Origin: Omphiscola glabra
Taxonomy: Eukaryota; Mollusca; Gastropoda; Lymnaeidae
NCBI GenBank assembly: GCA_964017045.1
Contig: OZ024806.1
Location: 25,159,503 to 25,223,502, forward strand
Length of the DNA: 64,000 nucleotides
Direction of reading: 5' to 3'
Program-made: the position numbers and the translations under genes
In this document: piece after piece, positions 1 to 9,858 of the stretch
Layout: each line of letters begins with the position of its first letter
Numbering within the stretch: the first letter of the stretch is position 1
Notes under the pieces: generated by a model
Databases searched by the model: none
Told to the model about the DNA's origin: nothing
The model's input: only the letters and a program-made list of their open reading frames with translations

Positions 1-196
1 TCCGATGTTCGAGTTTGAATTCAGAGTTGCCTTCTCATAGATTGGTTGCCGTCCAAGGTTTTCGAGTCCAAGGTTTTCGAGTCCCATCCACCCGGGGTGC
101 TGGTGGTGTTTTTGTTTTGTTTTTTTGCTTGACGGGGAATGAACTCCTGACCATTAACTTGAGTTTTGCTCAGTTCAGACCACTCGGCCACCCAGC
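1..196 (-). mobile_element. tRNA-derived SINE, partial, minus strand
   Basis: Reverse strand reads GTGGCCGAGTGGTCTGAACTG near 174-196, matching a tRNA A box, with a degenerate B box (about 133-150) and then a T/G-rich body with 'cccgggtgctgg'-type sequence. Related body segments recur at 43400-43480, 43722-43860 and 63370-63510, so this is a dispersed family. The other end lies outside the window. Confidence 0.6.
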
Positions 197-808
197 ATCT
201 TATGACTTTGTACTTTGTTTAAAATTTATGTTTATAAAAAAATGAACATGGACTAATTCAAGCTTAAAACTATCTCATAGCCATCACGTATGTTTGAATG
301 TACATGGCCATATTTTATATTTCAATGAACATGATCATGAGAAATATTTTAATATAGAAGGCCATATTTTATATTTCATTGTACATGGTCATAAGAAGCA
401 GATGGCCAAAAGTCATGTTTGGATGAACTTGGCCAACTTTCATATGGACTTAAGTTTCAGAACTGAATTCTTATTTCCATAAATAGATTTAATAGTAAAT
501 TGTCATTGTTGTTAACAGATGTAACCTACTTATAATGAGTGCCTAAAGCTCTTGTCGATTTTGTGAGAAATGTATTTCTACTCTATCTGCATTGTTTTAT
601 TCAGCTTTCCAACTACAAACCAGAAGACAGTATTACATTATCATGCAATTTATTATAAGAGAGCAATACTTTTTCTATGCCATGAAAAGATCTCATGATA
701 ATATCTTGTAATCACTGATAAATTTGGCATTGTTAATAGTACTGTGTTCATTTTGTTTTAAAGTGAATACCATATTAGTAATCTGGTCAATTTGTTTGAC
801 TTATACTG

Positions 809-1311
809 CTATGTCTGGACCATGTTGTCTGGTCAGCTATGTCTGGACAGTGTTGTCTGGTCAGCTATGTCTGGACAGTGTTGTCTGGTCAGCTATGTCT
901 GGACAGTGTTGTCTGGTCAGCTATGTCTGGACAGTGTTGTCTGGTCAGCTATGTCTGGACAGTGTTGTCTGGTCAGCTATGTCTGGACCGTGTTGTCTGG
1001 TCAGCTATGTCTGGACAGTGTTGTCTGGTCAGCTATGTCTGGACCATGTTGTCTGGTCAGCTATGTCTGGACAGTGTTGTCTGGTCAGCTATGTCTGGAC
1101 CATGTTGTCTGGTCAGCTATGTCTGGACAGTGTTGTCTGGTCAGCTATGTCTGGACCGTGTTGTCTGGTCAGCTATGTCTGGACCGTGTTGTCTGGTCAG
1201 CTATGTCTGGACAGTGTTGTCTGGTCAGCTATGTCTGGACAGTGTTGTCTGGTCAGCTATGTCTGGACAGTGTTGTCTGGTCAGCTATATCTGGACAGTA
1301 TTGTCTGGTCA
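809..1311. repeat. 28-bp minisatellite, about 18 copies
   Basis: Unit 'ctatgtctggacagtg' + 'ttgtctggtcag', almost perfect. The unit itself looks like two diverged 14-bp halves. 28 is not a multiple of 3, so it is open in several frames; those reading frames are by-products, not genes. Confidence 0.95.
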
Positions 1312-1960
1312 TAGATTTCTCCTGTCAACCTTACATTCCATCATGGTATTTAAAATATAATTTATATATTTTATGTTTTTATGGACATTTTGTTTAATAA
1401 ACTGGCAGCTCTATTTATAGGGCAAGCCCCAAAAGTTTCTTTATTGCAGTATATGCATGAAAAGCCCAGACATGTCTTTCTGTCCGGAACACTAAACGCC
1501 AGTGGGGAAACCACTTTTTTTGTGTGCCTCTGTGGTTGTGTGGAGTGAGCCCTCTGTGGTTCTGTGCCTCCGTGGTTTTCCACAGGTTATTTTTAGTGGG
1601 AGAGTATGTTATGTGTTAATGTTGTGATTAAATTATACACTTAAACATAAATATATGACATGTTTAACATGCAAATTTCATTGTTTTATAAATTTGTAAA
1701 AAACATGTTTTAATATACATGTTTGACAGGTGAAGGTGCTTGGATAATTTTGCTGTGATCATTTTATTAACAGATTTGAACCGTTTTGTTTTTGTTTATA
1801 TACTTAAAATTATAAACATTAAAATATTTCAACATTTGTTTAGGGACCAAAAACTTAAAGAAATAAAATTTGCTTTACCAAAATATCAGTTGTTATTGTG
1901 ACAAGCCATTTTTTAAAAATACTTTGTTAAAAATAACAATGCATAATTTAGGATCTAGTC
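1312..1960. other. AT-rich intergenic, no gene seen
   Basis: Part of the left paralogous segment. A GC-richer insert-like stretch (about 1420-1590) with repeated 'gtggttctgtg...' has no counterpart seen in the right copy. Confidence 0.6.
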
Positions 1961-3001
1961 CAGTGTTTTTCAAACAGGGTTCTGAAGAACCTATGGGATC
2001 TCTGGGCGCCAGCCAGGGGCCCCGCCTGTAGTCAGTAAAAATATAACATGACGACCGAAATCGCATGGACAAGTCTGGCTGTGATGGCACCGTGCGGTAA
2101 TTAGTCCTTTTTTTTTTTGGTCCAGTTAATTACTGTTTCCGTTGCTGTCCTAATGAGCGTTTAACGTTTGACTGAATGCTCATAAGAAGTCTGTTGTTTT
2201 TTGCGCGAACATTGCCCGATTTATTAGAAGAAGAGAAGATTAGACGACGCCACAGCTGACGACCAAACTAAAACCCAGGAGCTGTCTACTGAAGCTAATT
2301 ACAATTAATAAGTTTTAATGTGTCAATTTCAATGAATTACAAAACAAGAGAATATGATTAAAACTATTGACTTACAATTTGGCTGGTAACGTTACTGTGT
2401 TAATGAAAATACAAAAATTGTACAATGAAAGAAAATATACACACAACAAAGCACTGGCTAGTAGTACAATAATAATACACGCTCCCAGTCTCGTGATAAA
2501 GGATCTCTCTCTCTCTTCATTCAATCTTCTTCCTTTTTATACTCAGTTTCAAACGAATTCCAGAAACGCCGTATGCATTGTTTTGCTTGCCAGTTTAATC
2601 TAGATTATTCTATTATTTTCTGACTGGAACGGACGATACTAAGCTTTGTTGTAAACGAGGTTAAATTTCGCTAGCCACACCTCAAAACTGCCTCGAGTGT
2701 GTCGAATACAAGAGGTCATGCACGTGGAAAGCGAGGAAGGTGTGCCTTAAACACGTCACCTACATAACAAGGGTGTTCTCATTATTCATTTTATTCGATA
2801 AAATTTCTTTATTGTGGTTAAGGATTGTTGTTAATAATATACTGCTAAATAGTGAACTATTGCTTCTCGTAAATGAACAGGGTGTAAAAAATACTTTCAC
2901 CGTTTTTCCACTATTATGATTATAATTTGTGCGTAAACCCCTCCCCCCCCCCCCCCCCCCGTTCCCCCTGGGTTACGCGTACCACAGTTTGGGAACCGCT
3001 G
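1961..3001. mobile_element. hAT-like DNA transposon relic, about 1.04 kb
   Basis: Starts 'cagtgtttttcaaac' and ends 'gtttgggaaccgctg', matching the 5'-CAGNGNTTNNCAAAC terminal inverted repeat of many hAT elements. Flanking 8-mers (atctagtc, tactagag) share only the core 'ctag', so the target duplication is decayed or the call partly wrong. No transposase is seen. Internal poly-C at about 2943-2960. Confidence 0.6.
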
Positions 3002-3030
3002 TACTAGAGCACAGGTTTAGAGCCCGTTGG

Positions 3031-3076
3031 AGGCGACCTCAGACGGGGCTGTAAAGGGATTTACGTGAGGTCGCCT
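3031..3076. repeat. Short inverted repeat
   Basis: AGGCGACCTCA (3031-3041) pairs perfectly with TGAGGTCGCCT (3066-3076), with 24 nt between. No function assigned. Confidence 0.5.
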
Positions 3077-3869
3077 GCTGAAGCAACAGACTAAGAGAAG
3101 TAGTGATTTTTAAATAGTTTTCTCTTGTGTTTGGTATATTAAGGTTCGATATCTTGGTAAGGGCACTTAACATCTATATGAATGTCGTCGAGACTTGAGA
3201 ATGCTTGAGAAGCTGTGTACTAGAGCTACTGAATTTAGTTGGCCTAAGTCAGCGCAGTTAACTCGATGTGCAAGGTCTAGGCTAATAGTGACAATTTTTG
3301 TCAATCTTTCACTTGATAAATGTAATATAAAAAAATAGTACCGGTATTCTAAAAGTGTTTATCCGCGATTTCACGGGACAGGAAAATATCCATGGAAGTC
3401 TTTTTTTACTCAAATATCGTGGGATGTTAGAGAAACCCTATATCAAGATCCAACAATAGAGAAGAAGTTTCACACACACGCGCACACACACACACACATA
3501 TATATGGCTTTTTTTGTTGAAGAACGCACCAGAACGGCAACTTATTTCAAAGAATGTTCCAAGTAACTTTTGCCAATTTTATGTTTGGTCCACGTGCACT
3601 TGAACCACACATTCTTTTTGCTGTCCTCTTAGTATACTACATTTCAGCTAAATGGTTTTTTAAAAATTTAATTCGGTTTTTTAATTGTTTGTTCGCTGAT
3701 GAAGGCTTCTTGCAGACACGCTCGCTGTTTTGTTGCATTCTTTTTTTTTCTTCAGGATTTTCCAAAATTTGTTTCCTTCATTTCCTGACTTGAATCGCCC
3801 TGTCCAGCGTAGCACATTACGGGGGAAATGTTTTGGAACGTTGCATGCGGGCTGCTTCGTGGAACGGGG

Positions 3870-4103
3870 CAGGGGCGTCATTAGGGTAGGGCAGGGTGGG
3901 GCATTCCCCCACCCATCCCAAGAATTTACAGGTTTATCTAAATTGACATGTGCTGTGGCGCCTCCAGTAATAAACAACTTAAAAAGCCGACCGGGTCTGT
4001 GCCCCCCCCCATGAAAAAACCTGAAATGGCGCACCTGGAACGGGTGGGGGGGGGCAGATAAAGCTCAGCTCACCCCTGACGGCTCTAACCCTAGCTACGG
4101 CAT
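3870..4103. mobile_element. Possible MITE, GC-rich
   Basis: Ends 'caggggcgtcattaggg' and 'ccctagctacggcattg' are imperfect inverted repeats (11 of 17). Interior has G and C runs. No clear target duplication was seen. Confidence 0.4.
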
Positions 4104-4253
4104 TGAATGCGAACGTTAAATTATTTTGTTTTCTTCTTTTTTTAAAAATTTTTCGAAAGGTGGAGAAAAAACTAATTATTTCACAACCACCTTATTACAC
4201 TGTTAATAAAAATGACATAATATTAAGGCTGCGACTATTCGTACCCGGGTACC

Positions 4254-4872
4254 AGACTAATTGGACCCGGGTGCGAATGGCGGCGCTGCGTGTACGGGTC
4301 CATTTTGACTACGAAGTGGCTATTGGTACCAGGGTGCCAGAATTGAGAGGTTGGGATTAAAAAACGATTTAAAATGTTATTGTTGGGTTTGTAAGACCAA
4401 ATGAGGTATCAAACGAAATATGATTGAATGTACTATACGTTTGTAAACTAATTCTTCATTTAAACTAAAATAAACTACTACAAATGACATCCGAATAGCA
4501 TTAGTCAAAATAGACCCGGACACGCAGCGCCGCCATTCGCACCCGGGTAAAATTAGGCCAGTGGCGTAGAGAGCTTAACTCGCGCCCGGGGCACGATACC
4601 TTTTTAGCGCCCTCCCTATTCGAAAGCCATACAATATTATATGTAAAATATACCATTTGGCGCCCCTTTATGAGTAGCGCCCGGGGCATGATGCCCCCGT
4701 TGCCCCCCATCGCTACGCCACTGCATTAGGCTCAATGCTATTCGGATGTCATTTGTGGTAGTTTATTTTAGTTAAAATGAAGAATTAAGTTTACAAACGT
4801 ATAGTCCATTCAATATCTGTCATTTTAAGCCTCATTTTGTCTTACAAACCCAACAATAATATTTTAAATAAA
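4254..4872. repeat. Foldback block: nested inverted repeats
   Basis: 4367-4500 is the reverse complement of about 4735-4870 (anchor 'acaaatgacatccgaatagc'). A GC-rich unit at about 4254-4312 is the reverse complement of 4502-4556 (anchor 'cgaatggcggcgctgcgtgt'). A MITE sits between the inner arms. Confidence 0.8.
4559..4723. mobile_element. 165-bp MITE, 8-bp target duplication (7/8)
   Basis: Ends 'cagtggcgtag' and 'ctacgccactg'. Flanks 'aattaggc' and 'cattaggc'. Same family, in opposite orientation, as the MITE at 7388-7553. Hallmarks suggest a hAT-type non-autonomous element; superfamily is not proven. Confidence 0.8.
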
Positions 4873-5164
4873 AAAATCAATGGAGCTATTTCATGTGAAC
4901 CTAACACTCACGTAATTAAAGTTTATAATCGAAACTATTGAATAAGAATATAATATTGTTTATTTTAGCGGTTTAATCGGATTTGATGACATGGACTTGG
5001 ACATGAAAATGTTTCTTTTTTTTTTCTTTCGAATATGGTAACCCTAAAATTTATTTGCATGACATAACGAATCCGAAAATAAAATCTGTAAATTATCCCT
5101 TTTGAAATACTCAAATGAAGGGAATATGCCTTTATTAACTTTCATTTTTCTTATCCGATATAAT

Positions 5165-6617
5165 CAGGGCTGCCATTCACTTTTTTAAAATTTCCCAAGA
5201 TTTTGACAAAAAATTTCCCAAGATTTCCCAAGATCATATATATATATATAAGAGTTTTCTTTAAAAGGGGGTTTCTATGTAGTAATTAATGCAATAATAG
5301 CTTGAATTAATGCCCCTGAAACTCGGGGTACAGTAATTGGCTGAAATTTATTTTAAAAGACATTAAAAAAAATCTTTATCACAAAAAAAAAAAATGATTT
5401 TGACCACAAAAAAAATAATTAATTTATAATCCAAATTATCAATACCCCACTGGCGTTAGGCTACTAAATTAAATATTACCTACAAATTTTCTGGTAAAAA
5501 TATCATCTACACGTGTAATAGAAGTAACTTTGAAACAAAGCTCACAGGGCTAATCAACACAGAAATCTCTTTACAACTATTACAAGGGCAACAGGTTCAT
5601 CATCAAAACATATTTTTTTCTTATTGTCAGTCTGTAGATTAGTAATGGGGTTTGCAAAGCAATAAAGCTGAATTTAATAATAATAATTGTAGTTAAAATG
5701 GATTGATATTATATGAAGACAATAAGTATTTTTTAAATTGTAAATTTACATTATAATTATATTTTTTTTCAACAAAATACTGTTTAAATGAACTTTTCAG
5801 TTATAATCCTACAACATACCGGTATAATTTTAATATCTTAATTACATGTGTGTAAATGCACAACTATTTTTTTTCCAATTGATGAAAATTAGGCTGGATT
5901 TTTTTATCCCTTTTGAAATACTCAAATGAAGGGAATATGCCTTTATTAACTGGATGCATCGTATCAAAGTTTGAACACATTGTAGAAGTAACTGAAATTC
6001 ATCATATTTTACTATCGATTCTTGCTTGAACACTATCGTTCCCTCTTTGGCTTGTACTGTTTTTTGTATGGTTACTAATGTCTATTAGCCTAATGATAAA
6101 GTTTCCGAGCCTACTGCACCCCCACCCCCTCATAAATTCTATAATATTAATAGTCTATATTGATTTCCTTTGAGATTTCAAGATTTATTATCAGTTTATT
6201 TATTGTTGAGACTGTTCTATGCATATGGTGTACAAGGTCAATTTGATAAACTTTCAACACCTGGGTGTAATTTTTAGTATTCAATGTAAAAAAATGAAGA
6301 GAAAATGAATTTTTTTAAATATTAACTATTTAATACTTCACAATATTAACTTTAATTTCAGAAGATTTCTTATTTATTTATGAATGGTTTAAAAAATTAA
6401 AATCAGAAAAGAGTTAAAACAATACATTTTTTCCTTGTTACTTTAAAAACTCTTTTGCTTTATTTTCACTTAAATTTTATCACTTATGTTTGCGTTTTTT
6501 CAAAATATGTAAAAAATCTTCCCCCTGTTAATATTTCCCAAGGTTTTGCCTGATTTTCAAAATTATTCCCCAGATCCCAATGGGGGTCGTGAATTCCCAA
6601 GATCTTGGGAAATTTCC
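5165..6617. mobile_element. Insertion of about 1.45 kb in copy 1, AT-rich
   Basis: Copy 2 runs directly 'atataat' to 'gtcatcagg' where copy 1 has this segment, flanked by 'ataat' at 5160-5164 and 6618-6622. Ends share subterminal 'aaatttcccaagat' motifs in inverted orientation. Also contains (5907-5951) a second copy of host flank 5094-5141. No coding potential seen; class unknown. Confidence 0.6.
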
Positions 6618-7387
6618 ATAATGATATCAGGAAATTTCCGAAAATACAGCTGATCAGAGGCCTGTCTAAAGCGGTTCTCAAGTAGTGGAAAGGTTTTCAA
6701 TGAATGTCGTACAGTCGTACAGCTTGATGAAGTTGTGGGGATTGTGTGGGCTGAGAAAAAAAAACAATGTTTATTGTTGAAACCTTTCAATTAACCATGG
6801 AAACACTGGCCTAGGGAAGGGCTGAGTGGACTATGTCCTTGGAGTGGGTTGAGGCGGGAAATAGATGGTGAAATAACCAACGTTGGTCATTTGAATAGTT
6901 CATAAAAACATGGCAACCGCTCCTTGCTGACGACGGAAGTATGGCATGGTAAAGCAAAACAAACTTATTCCTGGAAAAACATTGACAATTATGTATGGTA
7001 GGCTATGTGGTAACCCGAATTTAATTGCATAACGACTCTAAGCTAAAAATAAAATCTATCAATTATCACTTTTGAAATACTTAAATGAAGGGAAGGTGCC
7101 TTAATATTTTGTTTTTACTTTCATTTTCCTCATCCCATATAATGTCATCAGGAAATTCCCGATAATACAGCTGATGAGAGGCCTATCTAAAACGGTTCTC
7201 AAGTTGTGGAACGCTTTTAAATGAATATACAGCTTGGTGAAGTTGTGGGCTGTGGGTGATTGTGTCGGCGGAGAAAAAAAAATGGCTTTTTATTGAATCC
7301 TTACATTTAACCCTGGAAACAATGACCTGCTCACTTATTATAAAGCGATTGGCCAGGGGAAGGGGTGAGTGGACTGTGTCCCTGGGG

Positions 7388-7553
7388 CAGTGACGTAGCG
7401 AGAAGAGGACAAGGGGGGCATCATACCCCGGGCGCTACTCACAAAGGGGCGCCAAATGGTATATTTTATATATAATATTGTATGGTTTTCGAATGGGGGT
7501 GGCGCTAAAAAGGTATTGTGCCCCGGGCGCGAGTTAAGCTCGCTACGCCACTG
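7388..7553. mobile_element. 166-bp MITE with perfect 8-bp target duplication
   Basis: Ends 'cagtgacgtagcgag' and 'ctcgctacgccactg'. Flanked by 'ccctgggg' at 7380-7387 and 7554-7561. The paralogous site near 6825 lacks the element, proving insertion. Confidence 0.9.
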
Positions 7554-7712
7554 CCCTGGGGTGGGTGGAGGCGGGAAATAACTGACGAAATAATAACGTT
7601 GGTCATTAGAATCGTTCATAAAAACATGGCAACCGCTCCCTGCTAACGACGGAAGTATTAGTATGGCAAAGCAAAACTGACTTATTCCTGGAAAAACATT
7701 GAAATTCATGTT

Positions 7713-9700
7713 TTGTTGTGTTATTGCGGTTTGAGGTCTGCACGTCTCCTTGACTATGATTAAAAATTATATTTCCAGTTGGGTTCTTGCTTGAACTTAT
7801 TCTTTTTATTTATTTTATTTTTAAAAAATAAATGCTACTGCCGACTTTATCTTATTAGTTTAGTTTTAGTTTACTTAACTGTAACTTATACTTTGGTAGT
7901 GAAACTGTCAATTTTAAGGGCAGGCCTATATTTAAAATTTTTTCTCACATATGTCATGATGATAAGTTTATTAGCATTGTGTAGGCCTACTACTGTATAA
8001 CTATACTATTCACTATAAGTAATACACAACCCTTGGCAACAGCTTCAAGGATTTAAATATGACATATGTTGAACAGATTCCTCAACTTTCAAATCGACTG
8101 TCCTGCAAGGTGGGTTTTAAACGTTGACTAAATTTAAGTAATAAATTGGACCTTGGTCAAAGTTTAGATATTTTATCTGGTGGTCATTTTTGTGTCCATA
8201 GTGTTAGCAACATGTAACATAGTTATAGTAACGTAAGTTAGTTTGCCTCAATTATTACTGTACTCTGTACTGTTATTGACAAGTAGAATTATTATTATTA
8301 GGCCTATATTTAATTTATATTGTTAACTTTAAATAAGGTCTCTCTATCTATTTCATTCTGAAATGTTTGAAAATAAAAAGTAAAAGACACCAAACTACTA
8401 TTCTATTAATTTATAACTAAAGTTTTTTAAATGTTTCCCTTTTTAAATAACTTTGACTTTGACATGTCTTTGTGTTAACTGTGTTACTGTGTAAATTTTG
8501 ATAGTCTCTATTACTATTAACTTTGCCATTCTGTTAATACTTAATAATGACCACATCCTGCAACCACATCCTGCCATAAATATAATAATAATAATTGATT
8601 TAAAATTGAACACAAGCATATAATCAGTTAAAATTCAATAAAAATGTTATTTTTTTTCCTTTATAAATGATTTTTGCAAATTTTCTTTTCACGTTTTTCT
8701 TAACATAATCATAATCTCAAATAAAATTATAAAACACAAAATCTTGATGTTATGTAAAAGTTTTGTTTTTCATTGTGTTGTAGGCTATATTGCATTGAGA
8801 ATGTTTCTTGAAAATTTTGTAGCATTTTCTTTTTTGAAATAAAAAAGTTTTGGGCAAAATAAGGGACAAATAAATATGGAAAGTGGCCTGGTCACACGTT
8901 TTTGCAGTTAAATATAAAGAAGTGGGTTTTAAAAAATTCACCAAAAAAAAAGAGCATAACTCCACTTCTATAAAAGATAGAAAGATGAAATTTGTGTTTT
9001 TATAAAGCCTATAACTAGCCCTTTAAAATGATGTATCATTCATGGCAATGGGACCATTTTTTTTTTTTTTTTGGTTAAAGTACCTAGCGACAGAGTTTAT
9101 GCCAAATATTTCCCTATACTATCGGGGAACAATAACATAGGAGGATGCAATGAGGACAAAGAGAAATTAAAAATGAAATTTGACAAAAAAATTAGATACA
9201 ACCCAAGTTATAATTTATTTAAAAAATGCTTTACATGGTTTGAATGGAAGTGGAAGGATGAGCACTTTAAAAAATAATAACATGATTATGTTTATCAACT
9301 AGATCTATATGCCTGGTCATAATAAATTAATAGGAAATAGAAATGATAGTTTTTGGTTCTAATACAACAATTTTAATGGGAATAATTGTAAATATAATAG
9401 AAAGAATTCCTATTTCATTGTATTGTAATAAGAAATATATATATATATATTAAAGGATATTACTTATACTTAGTAGCTGAACTATGGCCTAGTAGTTTGA
9501 ACATGAATGGAAAAAAATGGGTGTGGTTTGGTTTAACATAGTATAATGAATAATTTGGGGAGATTTTAGGTGTAGGGTTTGATTGTAAATTGGGCACAAT
9601 GAATTAAGTTGAGGGGATGCTTTAAAAACCACAATTTACTAAGAAATTATTTATTAATTGATTCTCTAAGAAATTATTTTTTCTTTTCTTTTTTAAACAG
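7713..9700. other. AT-rich upstream region, no gene seen
   Basis: About 2 kb before exon 1. Poly-A/T tracts and simple AT repeats; one short open stretch near 9071-9277 is not recognised. A promoter and non-coding first exon of the TRANK1-like gene could lie here but no signal is distinctive. Confidence 0.5.
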
Positions 9701-9858
9701 ATAAAACCAGAATTGAATAGACATCCCCAAGAGCAGCAACAGGAAACTCACATTCAAAGAGACAGCATCAATTGATGCATATAAAAGGACACTAGGAACT
9801 GATGACGTGGATATAAATATGGAAGGTTGGACTGGGGGGCTGCGTAATATTTTCAAGA
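9701..9858 (+). CDS. TRANK1: TRANK1-like exon 1: 5' UTR and start codon
   Basis: A pyrimidine tract and AG end at 9700, so 9701 looks like an acceptor and a non-coding exon should lie further upstream. An in-frame TGA at 9714-9716 precedes the first in-frame ATG at 9819 (context aaatATGG). The coding part is 9819-9858, residues 1-13, starting MEGWTGGLRNIFK, donor GTAAGT, phase 1. It joins exon 2 in frame. Two short upstream ORFs start at about 9774 and 9802. The start is an inference. Confidence 0.55.

Larger units (their letters stand above)
223..1960. repeat. Left copy of a flanking paralogous segment
   Basis: Aligns collinearly and in the same orientation with about 53023-55345 over many anchors, for example 'gatttaatagtaaattg' near 486 against 'gatgtaataatgaattg' near 54027, and 'gacaggtgaaggtgcttgga' near 1725 against 'gataggtgaaagtgtttgga'. 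Copies are clearly diverged. No gene is recognised inside. See finding on reciprocal minisatellites. Confidence 0.75.
5030..7712. repeat. Local tandem duplication, two diverged copies
   Basis: Copy 1 is 5030-5164 plus 6618-7004; copy 2 is about 7005-7712. Shared runs include 'gaaatactcaaatgaagg'-type sequence, 'acagctgatcagaggcct'/'acagctgatgagaggcct' and 'aaaacatggcaaccgctcc'. Each copy carries an insertion the other lacks. Confidence 0.8.

Noticed and set aside
809..1311. CRISPR-like array
   Set aside because: Units are contiguous tandem copies with no unique spacers and the setting is an animal genome; same holds for all arrays here.
724..1397. Three overlapping + strand open frames of about 200 codons
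   Set aside because: They are the 28-bp minisatellite read in three frames, no splice or homology evidence.
9071..9277. Short open frame as an upstream exon or gene
   Set aside because: No ATG start, no recognised motif, flanked by poly-T; no convincing splice sites.
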